Positions 36,641 to 45,153 of a DNA stretch of 64,000 bases are shown piece by piece. The notes under the pieces were generated by a model. It was not told the DNA's origin, searched no databases, and saw only the letters and a list, made by a program, of their open reading frames with translations. Both the position numbers and the translations under genes were made by a program. This stretch comes from CAVSDF01 sp963726715 (GTDB lineage: Bacteria > Bacteroidota > Rhodothermia > Rhodothermales > BA12), in the NCBI GenBank assembly GCA_963726715.1, contig CAVSDF010000005.1, positions 434,001 to 498,000 of the forward strand, given 5' to 3'. How positions within the stretch are numbered: position 1 is the stretch's first letter; each line of letters begins with the position of its first letter.

Positions 36641-37900
36641 ATGCGCCGCCTGCTCCGCTCCGCCCCACCCGTCCTTCTCCTGCTCGCGCTCGTCTCCGGG
36701 TGTGCGTCGTCGTCGCCGCTCCGGGCCGCGGATCGGGGCGGTCGGTGTCGTGGCGCCATCGGAGGCGCCGGTGTCGGCGGGGCTGATGGTGGCGCGGGCG
36801 CAGATCGCCGCATTGCAGGCCGAGGTGGCGCCCGACCGCCGCACCGCCCGCTTCGACATCGAAGCCGCCGACAGCTCGGGCACCCTCGTCGTCACCGGCA
36901 CGACGACCGACGGCGCGGCCCTCGCGCGGCTCGTCGCCGGGATTCCCGCTCCGCGCGTCGTGCGCGTCCGCACCCTTCCCGACGCCGCCGCGCTCGGCGC
37001 CGACCGCTACGCCCTCGTCACCGTCTCGGTCGCCAACCTGCGCTCCGAGCCTGCCCACAGCGCCGAACTCGCCACGCAGGCGCTCCTCGGCACGCCGCTT
37101 CGTCTCCTCGACCGCCGCGGCGGCTGGTACCTCGCGCAGACGCCCGACCGCTACCTCGCCTGGGTCGACGCGGGCGGCATCGAGCGCATGGACCGCGCCG
37201 CCCTCGACGCCCACGCCGCCGCCCGCCGCGTCGTCCACCTCGCCCCGACCGGCGCCGCCGTCGATGCCACGGGCGCCGTCGTCTCGGATCTTGTCGCCGG
37301 GGCCGTCCTCGACCGCGACCCGTCCGCGACCGACCTGCCGCCGGGTGGATCGGCGTCGTCCTGCCCGACGGCCGCCGCGCCCGCGTCGCCGCCGCGGATG
37401 TGCAGGACTACGACGCGTGGGTCGCGGGCCTCCGCGCGACGCCCGAATCGCTCGTCGAGACGGCGCGGCTCTTCGCGGGCCTGCCGTACCTCTGGGGCGG
37501 CACGTCGAGCAAGGGGATGGACTGCAGCGGCTTCACCAAGACCGTCTACCTCCTCCACGGCATGATCCTGCCGCGCGACGCCTCGCAGCAGGTCCACGCG
37601 GGCGCGCTCGTCGACGAGAGTGGCGCGTGGGACGCGCTTCGCCCCGGCGACCTCGTCTTCTTCGGCCCCGCCGCGACGGCAGAGCGGCCCGAGCGTGTCG
37701 TGCACGTGGGGATGTGGCTCGGTGGGCGCGAGTTCATCCACGCGAGCGGCCACATCCGCGTCTCGTCGATGGACCCGGCGGCGGCCAACTACGAACCCTC
37801 CGAGCGCGCCCGCTACCTCCGCGCCCGCCGCTACGACGGCGCACCAGTGGGCGTGGCGATGCTCCGTGCGGGCGGCCTCTACGCGGTAGCGCAGGACTGA
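36641..37900 (+). CDS. lipoprotein with SH3b and NlpC/P60 domains, peptidoglycan endopeptidase, interrupted twice
   Basis: About 420 codons. A lipoprotein signal with VSGC (about residue 20) is followed by an SH3b-like wall-binding domain (VTVSVANLRSEPAHSAELAT, about 130-190). The NlpC/P60 domain has the catalytic cysteine in YLWGGTSSKGMDCSGFTKTV and histidine in VHVGMWLGGREFIHASG. A +1 shift at 36719-36724 (CTCCGGGCC) fits CG loss. A one-base deficit at 37343-37345 (CCGGGTGG, GGGG expected) fits a homopolymer error. It cleaves D-Glu-linked peptide bonds in cell-wall stem peptides. The stop abuts repeat element copy 2. Confidence 0.86.
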   Translation: MRRLLRSAPPVLLLLALVSGCASSSPLRAADRGGRCRGAIGGAGVGGADGGAGADRRIAGRGGARPPHRPLRHRSRRQLGHPRRHRHDDRRRGPRAARRRDSRSARRARPHPSRRRRARRRPLRPRHRLGRQPALRACPQRRTRHAGAPRHAASSPRPPRRLVPRADARPLPRLGRRGRHRAHGPRRPRRPRRRPPRRPPRPDRRRRRCHGRRRLGSCRRGRPRPRPVRDRPAAGWIGVVLPDGRRARVAAADVQDYDAWVAGLRATPESLVETARLFAGLPYLWGGTSSKGMDCSGFTKTVYLLHGMILPRDASQQVHAGALVDESGAWDALRPGDLVFFGPAATAERPERVVHVGMWLGGREFIHASGHIRVSSMDPAAANYEPSERARYLRARRYDGAPVGVAMLRAGGLYAVAQD

Positions 37901-38008
37901 GGCCCCCTCCTGCCGCTGCGGCCTGAACCGAAGGTCTGCGAAGCGGAACGGCCTCCGCGGCGGTCCTCCCGCGCGACCGCGGGGGAGGTGCCCGAAGGGC
38001 GGAGGGGC
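37901..38008 (-). repeat. palindromic intergenic element, copy 2 (inverted)
   Basis: Reverse complement of the element at 30442-30571: GGACCGCCGCGGAGGCCGTT and CCTTCGGTTCAGGCCGCAGC are shared on the minus strand. It starts at the base after the NlpC/P60 stop and ends eight bases before the pfkA stop, so it fills a convergent gap and may act as a two-way terminator. Confidence 0.7.
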
Positions 38009-38016
38009 ATCCCCAC

Positions 38017-39148
38017 TCACATCATCGCCGCGGCCGGGGTGTCGGTGGCGAAGGGGGAGGACATCTCGCGGACGCCGAAGCTCGTGCCGACGGCGAGGGC
38101 GGCGGAGACCATCGGCAGGCCGAGCGGCACCGTCCGCGTGTGACCGGCGATGTCGGAGAGCGGGACCGTCGTGAGGCGGTTGTCGCGGACGGCGACCATG
38201 CAGCCCGAACTCGCGCGCGGCCACCGAGGCCGCTGCGTACGCGCCGAGGGCGGTGGCGAGGTTGCGGTCGAAGGGCGTCGGCGTGCCGCCGCGCTGCACG
38301 TGGCCGAGAACCGTCGTGCGGACCTCCGAGCGCAGGCGCTCGCCGAGGTCGTGGGCGAGGCGGTACGAGACGCCGCCGAGGCGCACGGGGTCGGGCGCGT
38401 CCTCGACGATCTCGCGCACGGCCATGTCGGAGCCGGTCGCGTGAGCGCCCTCGGCCATGCAGACGAGCGTGAAGCGCTGCCCGCTCGTCTCGCGCTCGCG
38501 GCACACGCGCGCGACCTCGTCGATGTCGTACGGCACTTCGGGGATGAGCAGGATGTCGGCGCCGCCCGCGACGCCCGCGAAGAGCGCGATCCAGCCCGCG
38601 TAGCGGCCCATCGTCTCCAGGATCATCACGCGGTGGTGGCTCTGCGCGGTCGTGTGGAGGCGGTCGAGCGCCTCGGTCGCCACCGTCACCGCCGTGTCGA
38701 AACCGAAGCAGCGGTCGGTGCCGGGGATGTCGTTGTCGATGGTCTTGGGGATGCCGACGACCGGCAGCCCGCGCTCGTTGAGGCCGTGCGCAATCGTCAG
38801 CGTGCCCTCGCCGCCGATCACCACGAGCGCGTCGAGGCCGAGCGTGCGCGTGGCGTAGCGAACGACCTCGGAGGAGCAGTCGGCGCCGCCGCGGCGGTGG
38901 TACGCGAACGGGTTCGAGCGGTTGGAGGTGCCGAGGATCGTGCCGCCCTGCGTGAGGATGCCGGAGACGTCGCCGAAGGCGAGGTCGCGGTGGCGGTGCT
39001 CGATGAGGCCGGTGAATCCGTCCTCGAAGCCGACGACATCGGCGTTGTGGCCCGCGATGAGGCTCTTGACGACGGCGCGGATGACGGCGTTGAGACCGGG
39101 GCAGTCGCCGCCGCCGGTGAGCACGCCGACGCGAAGGGACCTGGCCAT
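38017..39148 (-). CDS. pfkA: 6-phosphofructokinase (group III type), interrupted
   Basis: About 378 codons. Phosphorylates fructose 6-phosphate. GVLTGGGDCPGLNAVIRAVV starts the nucleotide site. VIGGEGTLTIAHGL has Gly where PPi-dependent enzymes have Asp, while GIPKTIDNDIPGTD has the Lys typical of group III. ATP use is therefore predicted. TMGRYAGWIAL and GHVQRGGTPTPFDR are substrate-site motifs. A +1 shift at 38211-38219 inside a CGCGCG tract separates the last 60 codons; adding CG restores VAARASSGCMVAVRDNRL. The start ATG at 39148 fits the conserved N-terminus. Confidence 0.92.
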
Positions 39149-39490
39149 GGGGGTGCGGAAATAGGAGATCGGAAGCCGCAACTTACCCTCCCGCCCGCCC
39201 CTGCCGCGCCCGTCCATCGCCCGGAAGCGCTACCGGCGTCCGAAAATCACAGCCCAACGCCATCGAGGCCACGCGGCGCAGGACTGCGGCTCACGCCCGC
39301 TGTCGGAAATTGAGACGGCGAAGCCCGCGCGTGGCCCTTCGATGCTTCGGCTTCGCTCAGCACAGGCAGGCTCAGGGAGGCCAGGCTCAGGGGCCGTCCA
39401 GTCTTCAGGCGGGGAGTTGAGGCGTGCGGACGTGAGGGACGTGTTTGCACATCGCGTCGCCTCCCCAACTGCTGCCGACCTCGCCCGTGC
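39149..39490. other. intergenic region between pfkA and the anti-sigma factor gene
   Basis: 342 bp without a credible gene. The middle contains CCCTTCGATGCTTCGGCTTC followed by three CAGGCTCAGG-like repeats (39363-39395). This resembles dispersed CTTCGACAAGCTCAG-type repeats known from other genomes. Confidence 0.5.
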
Positions 39491-39922
39491 TCACGCGGTG
39501 TGCGGCACGCGCTTGGCAAGGCGCACCTCGGAGACGCCGCCGTGGGTCTCGTAGCGGACCTCGTCCATCAGGCGCTGCATCAGGAAGACGCCGAATCCGC
39601 CCTTTCGGCGCAGGCTCACGCCCTCGTCGAGGCGGGTCGGACCGGTGTAGAGGGACGGGTCGAAGGCGCGGCCGGTGTGGCGGATGCGCACGAGGAAGTC
39701 GCCACCGATGGCCTCGATCGTCACGCGGAAGGCGTGCCCGGCCTCACCGCCGTAGGCGTGCTCGACGACGTTCGCGCAGGCCTCGTCGACGGCCATCGTG
39801 ACGTGCACGGCGGCGCGCTCGGGCAGCCCGGCCTCGGCGGCAGCCGCGGCCACGAACCGGCGCACCGCCTCCAGCGACGCCGGATGCGCGGGCACTTCGA
39901 GGGTGGCGGGGCGGCGGGCCAC
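39491..39922 (-). CDS. anti-sigma regulatory factor, RsbW/SpoIIAB-like serine kinase
   Basis: 143 residues of the HATPase_c_2 family. The N box reads TMAVDEACANVVEHAYGG (about 42-60) and the glycine box RRKGGFGVFLMQRLMDEV (about 108-125). The G1 motif, normally D-x-G, reads IRHTGRAFDP, so the usual aspartate is a histidine. That may weaken ATP binding. Upstream on the same strand are a STAS antagonist and a SpoIIE-type phosphatase, which together form a partner-switching module. No sigma factor gene is adjacent, so the final target is unknown. Confidence 0.85.
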   Translation of the reverse strand: MARRPATLEVPAHPASLEAVRRFVAAAAAEAGLPERAAVHVTMAVDEACANVVEHAYGGEAGHAFRVTIEAIGGDFLVRIRHTGRAFDPSLYTGPTRLDEGVSLRRKGGFGVFLMQRLMDEVRYETHGGVSEVRLAKRVPHTA

Positions 39923-39994
39923 GGGGCGGGGGGAAAGACAGCGCGGGCGGAGAAGACCGGCGGAGGGGGACGCTCAGCGAGCGCTCAGGGCGGC

Positions 39995-40348
39995 TCAGGC
40001 GGGGGTGCGGAAGCGGGCGATGGCTTCGTCTTCGGAGGCGAGGATCTCGAAGAGCGTCGGGAAGCCGAGCAGGTCGAAGACGTCGAAGACGCGGGGCTGC
40101 AGGGCGGCGATCTTGATGTCGCCGCCGCGCTCGCGCACGTCTTCGATGTAGGCCATGAAGACGCCCAGCCCGGCGCTCGAGATGTAGTCGAGGCGGGCGC
40201 CGTTGACGACGATGCGCGTCTGCCCGCCGTCGAGGCAGCGTTGCAGGGCCGACTCGAACGTCGAGGCCGTGTGCATGTCCACCTCGCCCCGCAGCGCCAG
40301 AATGGCGATGGCGTCGTCGAGGCGGTGGTCTACGGTCAGGGATTCCAT
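39995..40348 (-). CDS. STAS-domain anti-sigma factor antagonist
   Basis: 117 residues. The STAS signature RIVVNGARLDYISSAGLGVF carries the phosphorylatable serine (about residues 56-57). LDDAIAILALRGEVDMHTAS forms the first strands. It should be phosphorylated by the kinase encoded 72 bp downstream and dephosphorylated by the SpoIIE-type phosphatase encoded 87 bp upstream on the same strand. Confidence 0.9.
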   Translation of the reverse strand: MESLTVDHRLDDAIAILALRGEVDMHTASTFESALQRCLDGGQTRIVVNGARLDYISSAGLGVFMAYIEDVRERGGDIKIAALQPRVFDVFDLLGFPTLFEILASEDEAIARFRTPA

Positions 40349-40370
40349 CGGAGGAGGGCGGGGCAGGCAC

Positions 40371-40424
40371 CGTAGGGACGGCGCCTGCCGTCGGAGAGAG
40401 GGCGGGGGCGCCCTACGGGGGCGC
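40371..40424. repeat. CCGTAGGG...CCCTACGG inverted repeat
   Basis: CCGTAGGGACGGCGCCTGCC and GGGGGCGCCCTACGGGGG are complementary in their outer parts and form a hairpin between the phosphatase stop and the STAS start. Related to GTAGGG-type dispersed hairpins. Confidence 0.5.
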
Positions 40425-40435
40425 CGGAGAGGAAG

Positions 40436-42664
40436 TTACGGTGCCGCAGAAAGGGCCCGTTCCGGGACCGATTTGGCGGACGTGCAGGCGCCCATCTCGG
40501 CGTCGGGCGCGGCGGTGGGGAGGCCGTGCCAGCACATCGTGAGCAGCGTCATGTCGTCGGCGTAGGGTTCGCCGTCGAGGAAGGCGGCGAGGTCGGCGAG
40601 GAGGGCGTCGCGGAGGGTCGGGGCGTCGGCGGTGGCGCCGCGCGCGCGGGCGGCGGCGAGGGCGGCGGCGAGGCGGTCGTAGCCGTACTCGTCGCCCGCC
40701 GGGCACCGGCTCTCGATGACGCCGTCGGTGACGAGCACGAGGGCGTCGCCGACGGCGAGCGTCGTCGTGTCGGCGGCGGTCATGCGGGCGAAGATGGCGC
40801 CGCGGCGGTCGAGGCCCAGTCCCAACCCCGCGCTTCGCACCATCCGCACCGGCAGGGCCGGATCGGCCGGGACGACGGCGAGCGGGCAGTGTCCCGCGCG
40901 GGCACTCGTGAAGGTGACGACCGGCGCGGCGCCTTCCCCAACCTCCCATTCCCCATCTCCCACCCGCACGTGCAGGACGCCGAAAAGCGCCGTCACGAAC
41001 GTGCCCGCGTCGAGGACGGAGGCGAGGACGCGGTTGGCGTCGCCGAGGAAGGCGACGGGGTCGCGGGCGTCGGGGGCGAGCGCGCGCACGGCGCCCTGCA
41101 TCTCGGCCATGTAGAACGCCGCGCTCGTGCCCTTGCCCGACACGTCGGCCACGACGACGGCGAGGCGGTTCTCGCCCGCCCGCACGACGTCGTAGTAGTC
41201 GCCGCCGACGTCGAGCGCGGGGACGCTCGTCGCGGCGATCGAGAGGCCGGGGAGCGTCGGAAGGGTCGCCGGGAGCAGGCGCTGCTGCACGCCGCGGGCG
41301 ATGTCCATCTCGCGGCGCAGGCCCTCCTTCTCGACCGTCTGCTCGAACAGCCGCGCGTGGTCGAAGGCGAGGGCGGCCTGCGTGGCGAAGAGGCCGAGGC
41401 TCTCGGCGTCGTCGCGCGTGAAGAACGAGTCGCGGGTGCGCTCGGCGACGAGGGCGCCGAGGTCCTGCCCGTGGGCGACGAGCGGGAGCGTGAGGACGGT
41501 CTGCGCGGCGGTCGGGCCGTGCCAGCGCGAGGTCTTGAGCAGGAGCGGCGTCGTGCGCGCCTGCGCGTCGGCGAGGGCGAGGCCGTGGGCGGCGGCGACG
41601 TCGGCGCCGCTTCCGAGCACCAGCCACGCGCGGTCGGCGAGGCCCGCGGCGACGGGCGCGTGGGCGATGGCGGCGGTCAGGCGCTCGCGGTCGAAGGCGT
41701 CGCCCATGAGGTCGGCGAGGCTCCGGAGCGCGCGCCGCTCGTCGGCCTGCCGCTGGTAGGCGTCGGTGGCTGGGAGCAGGAAGAGGGCGTAGAGGAAGAC
41801 GGCGACGCCGACGAAGACGGCGTAGAGGAAGACCGCCAGAAGCAGGCTGGCGAGACCGGGCGAGACGACACCGGCCAGCGGACGCGCGAGCGCCGTCGCC
41901 GCGCCTGCCGCGGACATCAAGAGGATGCTGAAGCCGATGGCGGCCCACTTCTGCCCCTGCGTCAGGCGCACGATCCACGACTGCCGCCCGGCGTTCCAGA
42001 GGATCGCGAGCACCATCGCCCCGGTGGCGATCTCGCGGAGCAAGGCGTCGTCGCCGACGACATCGGGCTGTTCGGTGAGCGCCTGCACGCCAACGACGAG
42101 CAGCATCAGCGCCCACGTCCGGCGGGCGGCGCGGCGCGGCGTGGCGTAGGCGAGTGCGCGCAGGCGGTGCAGCACGACGGCGGCGGCGAGCGTTCCGGCG
42201 ATGGCGGTGACGAGGCCCGCGGCGGCCACGCCGAGCGTCCGCGCCCACCGCGAGGCGATGAGCAGGTCGTCGGAGTCGAGGCCGTCGGGCACGAGGAGCC
42301 AGTCGGTGGCCCCGGCGACGGCGGCGAAGGCGGCGAGCACGCAGGCGATCTGCCAGAGCACGACGGGGAGCGGCTCGGGCATCTCGCCGAGCGCGTCGTC
42401 AATGCGGCGCCAGAGCGCGAGCACCGCAGCGACGACGGCCACGTCGAAGGCCACGCGCACGGCGGCGACCGGCACGAACCCGGTCCCCAGCCACCCGGCC
42501 TGCATCGCCGCGGCCGCCACGACGATCACGCCAGCGGCGACGACGGCCACCATCCGCCGCGCAGGCGTCGCAGCGATGGCGTCGGAGGCGTCGGAGAGGC
42601 TGTCGAACGCGCGTGCCAGCCCCGGCGGCACGCGGGCGAGGAAGGAGTGGATCGAACGAAACAT
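40436..42664 (-). CDS. membrane-bound GAF-SpoIIE protein phosphatase
   Basis: 742 residues. Seven or eight hydrophobic helices occupy residues 35-300. A GAF-like sensor region follows (about 310-440, LGLFATQAALAFDHARLFEQ). The PP2C/SpoIIE domain has MDIARGVQQRLLPATLPTLP, VGGDYYDVVRAG, VVVADVSGKGTSAAFYMAEM and LVTDGVIESRC with metal-binding aspartates. It should dephosphorylate the STAS protein encoded just downstream and so release the partner of the RsbW-like kinase. TACCTTC at 42687-42693 lies 22 bp before the ATG and is a likely promoter element. Confidence 0.9.
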   Translation of the reverse strand: MFRSIHSFLARVPPGLARAFDSLSDASDAIAATPARRMVAVVAAGVIVVAAAAMQAGWLGTGFVPVAAVRVAFDVAVVAAVLALWRRIDDALGEMPEPLPVVLWQIACVLAAFAAVAGATDWLLVPDGLDSDDLLIASRWARTLGVAAAGLVTAIAGTLAAAVVLHRLRALAYATPRRAARRTWALMLLVVGVQALTEQPDVVGDDALLREIATGAMVLAILWNAGRQSWIVRLTQGQKWAAIGFSILLMSAAGAATALARPLAGVVSPGLASLLLAVFLYAVFVGVAVFLYALFLLPATDAYQRQADERRALRSLADLMGDAFDRERLTAAIAHAPVAAGLADRAWLVLGSGADVAAAHGLALADAQARTTPLLLKTSRWHGPTAAQTVLTLPLVAHGQDLGALVAERTRDSFFTRDDAESLGLFATQAALAFDHARLFEQTVEKEGLRREMDIARGVQQRLLPATLPTLPGLSIAATSVPALDVGGDYYDVVRAGENRLAVVVADVSGKGTSAAFYMAEMQGAVRALAPDARDPVAFLGDANRVLASVLDAGTFVTALFGVLHVRVGDGEWEVGEGAAPVVTFTSARAGHCPLAVVPADPALPVRMVRSAGLGLGLDRRGAIFARMTAADTTTLAVGDALVLVTDGVIESRCPAGDEYGYDRLAAALAAARARGATADAPTLRDALLADLAAFLDGEPYADDMTLLTMCWHGLPTAAPDAEMGACTSAKSVPERALSAAP

Positions 42665-42769
42665 CGGGACGGGGCGGGCGCGCGGCGAAGGTAACGCCGA
42701 CGCCGTACGGAAGAGGCCGGGCGTTGTTGGGGTGTGTGGGGCATCAAGGATGGTGCACAGGCCTCCCGC

Positions 42770-42792
42770 AGGGGCGGGTCTCGACCCGCCCC
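42770..42792. repeat. GGGGCGGGTCTCGACCCGCCCCC hairpin
   Basis: Near-perfect palindrome in the gap between the divergent phosphatase and nurA genes. Same family as 18635-18654. Confidence 0.6.
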
Positions 42793-42859
42793 CCTCCGAA
42801 CATCCGCCCCGCCGCCCCGCCCCCGCATGCCCCCGCCGCGCCCGCGGACGCTGGTGCGA

Positions 42860-42889
42860 AACCTGTCAGGTGCGGGGACCTGACAGGTT
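42860..42889. repeat. AACCTGTCAGGT hairpin
   Basis: AACCTGTCAGGT at 42860-42871 and ACCTGACAGGTT at 42878-42889 form a perfect 12-bp stem with a GCGGGG loop. Here it lies upstream of nurA in a divergent gap, so at this copy a pure terminator role is doubtful. Confidence 0.6.
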
Positions 42890-42961
42890 GGAGCCGCAGA
42901 GGCGCATCGCCCGCCCGGTGCGTCGGCCCAATCCCCAATCCTTAACCACCAACCCTCCCCG

Positions 42962-42968
42962 TACCTTC
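42962..42968 (+). promoter_or_regulatory. candidate -7 promoter element for nurA (leaderless)
   Basis: TACCTTC, five bases before the ATG at 42974, which implies a leaderless mRNA if used. It is preceded by a CCAATCCCCAATCC leader-like stretch. Confidence 0.4.
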
Positions 42969-42973
42969 CCCCC

Positions 42974-44176
42974 ATGCTCGACCTCCACCGCATCGCCGCG
43001 CACCTGCCCGGCCTCGTCGCCGATCAGGCCGACGCCCACGCCCGCCTCGCCCGGCGCCTCGCCGACGCCCTTGCCGCCTTCGACGACTGCGACGGGTGCT
43101 GGGAGGCCCTGCGCGAGACCGCCGAGACGACCGACCGCTCGTGGCTCGTCGCCCGCCTGCGCGAGTCGCCCGCCACGCGCCACGAGCCGATGCCGCGCCC
43201 GACGCCGGTGACGGTCGTGGCGAGCGACGGCTCGCAGGTCTTCCCCGACCGCCACCGCGAGCCGCACCTCTTCCTCGTCAACATCGCCCGCCTCGCCTTC
43301 CAGTACGGCACGCACGAGGCGCCGTTCATCGAGGCCCTCCCGCACATCCGCAGCGACGACGACGCCCTCGCCGACATCCTCGACGAGGTCGTCCACGACG
43401 CCTCTCCGGAGGTCGTCTCGGCCATCCGCGACGAACTCGAACTCAAGGCCCTTCTCGATACCGCGACCGAAACGCGCGTCGACGGCCGCCCGATCGTGGC
43501 CCTCGCCGACGGCACGCTGATCCGCTGGATGCTGCGCGCGATGCGCGACGACCGGCAGGCCGACCGCTTCGTCGCACGCTACGCCGCCCTTCTCGAAGGC
43601 TTCCGCGCGGCCCGCATTCCCGTCGCCTCGTTCGTGAGCCTGCCGCGCAACACCGAGGTCGTCAACCTGCTGCGCCTGCACCGCGGCGAGCCCGAGGAGC
43701 CGCGCCGCGCCGCGCCGGGCACCGACGACGGCGCCACCCCGAAGCGCGACGAGACGCGCGACACCATCGAGGGCGTCCTCGACCGCCACGTCTTCGAGCA
43801 GCGCCTGCTGCCAGGCGAGCGCTCGGCCGTCTTCGAGTCGTCGTCGAAGGTGCAGGAGCGCTACGGCGCCGCCGACCGGATCTGCTACTTCTACCTGCAC
43901 GTTCCGGGCCGCCCCGAAGAGATCGCGCGCGTCGAGCTTCCGCGCTGGCTCGCCGACGAACCCGCGCTCGTCGACCTCGTCCACGCGGTCGTGCTGCGCG
44001 AGTGCGACAAGGGCGACGGCTACCCGCTCATCCTCGCCGAGGCCCACGAGCGCGCCGTCGTCCGCGGACGCGAGAAGGCCGCCTTCCACGCCCTCGTCGA
44101 ACACGCCCTCTACGGCGCCGGGCGCCCCGCGCCGGTCTCCCGCAAAGCCGCCTCGAAAGACCACCCGCGGGCGTAG
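42974..44176 (+). CDS. nurA: NurA-domain nuclease
   Basis: 400 residues. The NurA fold motif VTVVASDGSQVFPDRHREPH (about 77-96) carries the first metal-binding aspartate. RPIVALADGTLIRWML (about 172-187) carries the second acidic site. CYFYLHVPG and GYPLILAEAHERAVV occur in the C-terminal part. NurA is a 5'-3' nuclease that works with the HerA hexameric helicase in DNA end resection and defence. No herA is present here, but the next gene encodes a HAS-barrel protein, the domain HerA uses to bind NurA. Confidence 0.87.
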   Translation: MLDLHRIAAHLPGLVADQADAHARLARRLADALAAFDDCDGCWEALRETAETTDRSWLVARLRESPATRHEPMPRPTPVTVVASDGSQVFPDRHREPHLFLVNIARLAFQYGTHEAPFIEALPHIRSDDDALADILDEVVHDASPEVVSAIRDELELKALLDTATETRVDGRPIVALADGTLIRWMLRAMRDDRQADRFVARYAALLEGFRAARIPVASFVSLPRNTEVVNLLRLHRGEPEEPRRAAPGTDDGATPKRDETRDTIEGVLDRHVFEQRLLPGERSAVFESSSKVQERYGAADRICYFYLHVPGRPEEIARVELPRWLADEPALVDLVHAVVLRECDKGDGYPLILAEAHERAVVRGREKAAFHALVEHALYGAGRPAPVSRKAASKDHPRA

Positions 44177-44392
44177 AGGAGAGGGTTGGTGAGGTGTGAG
44201 TTGGTGAGGTGGTGGGGCGTGGATGGAAGCGTCAAGCGCAGAGCCGGTGGCTGGGCACGTGCCCTGAGGCTGTGAAAGGGGCTCGACGCCCGCGCGCGGC
44301 CCCCCGACAGGTCAGGGACCGCCCCCGCCCAACCCCGTCCTCAAACCCACACTCACGAACCCACCATCTCACAAACTCTCCAACCTGCACGG
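44177..44392. repeat. GTTGGTGAG / CACACTCACGAACCCACC complementary stretches
   Basis: GTTGGTGAGGTGTGAGTTGG starts eight bases after the nurA stop. CAAACCCACACTCACGAACC and CACCATCTCACAAACTCTCC end right before the next ATG. They are roughly complementary, so the gap could fold back. Between them is a GC-rich segment without a gene. Confidence 0.5.
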
Positions 44393-45058
44393 ATGCTTTT
44401 CGACACGCCTCTTCTTCCCGTCCCCACGGCGCACCCCGTCGCCGAAATCGTGGCTGCCTCGACGCGGCAGTTCGAGGCCGAGGTCTACGACGATGAGGCC
44501 GCGCTGCCGGATTTCGGCGCGTGGGTCGAGGTGCGCCTGCGCTCCGGCACAGTCGTCTACGGCATCGTCTCGCACGTCGAGCGCGGCACGTTCGAGCCGA
44601 CGCGCCGCGTCCGCGCCTTCGGCCTCGACGACGACGAGGTGCGGCGCGAATACCCGCACCTGCCCGGCCTCGCCTGCACGACGATGCGCGCGCTCGTGCT
44701 CGCCCACCGCCCGGCCTCCGGCCGCTCCGGCACGTTCGGCGGCGCCGACACCGGCATCCGCCAGACGCTCGCGCCCGACGTGCCACGCCTCCACGACCCC
44801 GTCTACCTCGCCGCCCGCGACACCATCGCCGCCCTCGGCCCGCCGACGTACGACGTCTTCCGCACGCTCCTCACGCACCCCGACCCCGCCGTGCCGGTCG
44901 ACGAACTGCTCGTCGCCGCGCTCACCAACCTGCGCCGCACCGCGCCCGACGCTGAAATCGGCGAGACGCGCCTCGTCGAGGCCGCCCGCACCCTCACCCG
45001 CCTTCTGCGCGACGATCACGAACGCCTCCACGCCGTCCTGCGGCGCGTGGCGGTGTGA
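44393..45058 (+). CDS. HAS-barrel domain protein, probable NurA partner
   Basis: 221 residues. PVAEIVAASTRQFEAEVYDD, FGAWVEVRLRSGTVVYGIVS and RRVRAFGLDDDEVRREYPHL follow the layout of HAS-barrel proteins known from cyanobacteria and of the HerA N-terminus. The C-terminal half (about 140-221) is helical, without recognised motifs. It lies 216 bp after nurA in the same direction. Given the known NurA-HAS contact, it is inferred to join NurA in DNA processing. No ATPase domain is present. Confidence 0.7.
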   Translation: MLFDTPLLPVPTAHPVAEIVAASTRQFEAEVYDDEAALPDFGAWVEVRLRSGTVVYGIVSHVERGTFEPTRRVRAFGLDDDEVRREYPHLPGLACTTMRALVLAHRPASGRSGTFGGADTGIRQTLAPDVPRLHDPVYLAARDTIAALGPPTYDVFRTLLTHPDPAVPVDELLVAALTNLRRTAPDAEIGETRLVEAARTLTRLLRDDHERLHAVLRRVAV

Positions 45059-45153
45059 GGGCGCGGTGGGTCGTTGACCGAGTGTCGTTGGTCGAGAGAG
45101 ACCGCGGTGCAGTCGTCTCCCCATCACACTCCCACAAACTCACCATCTCACCA

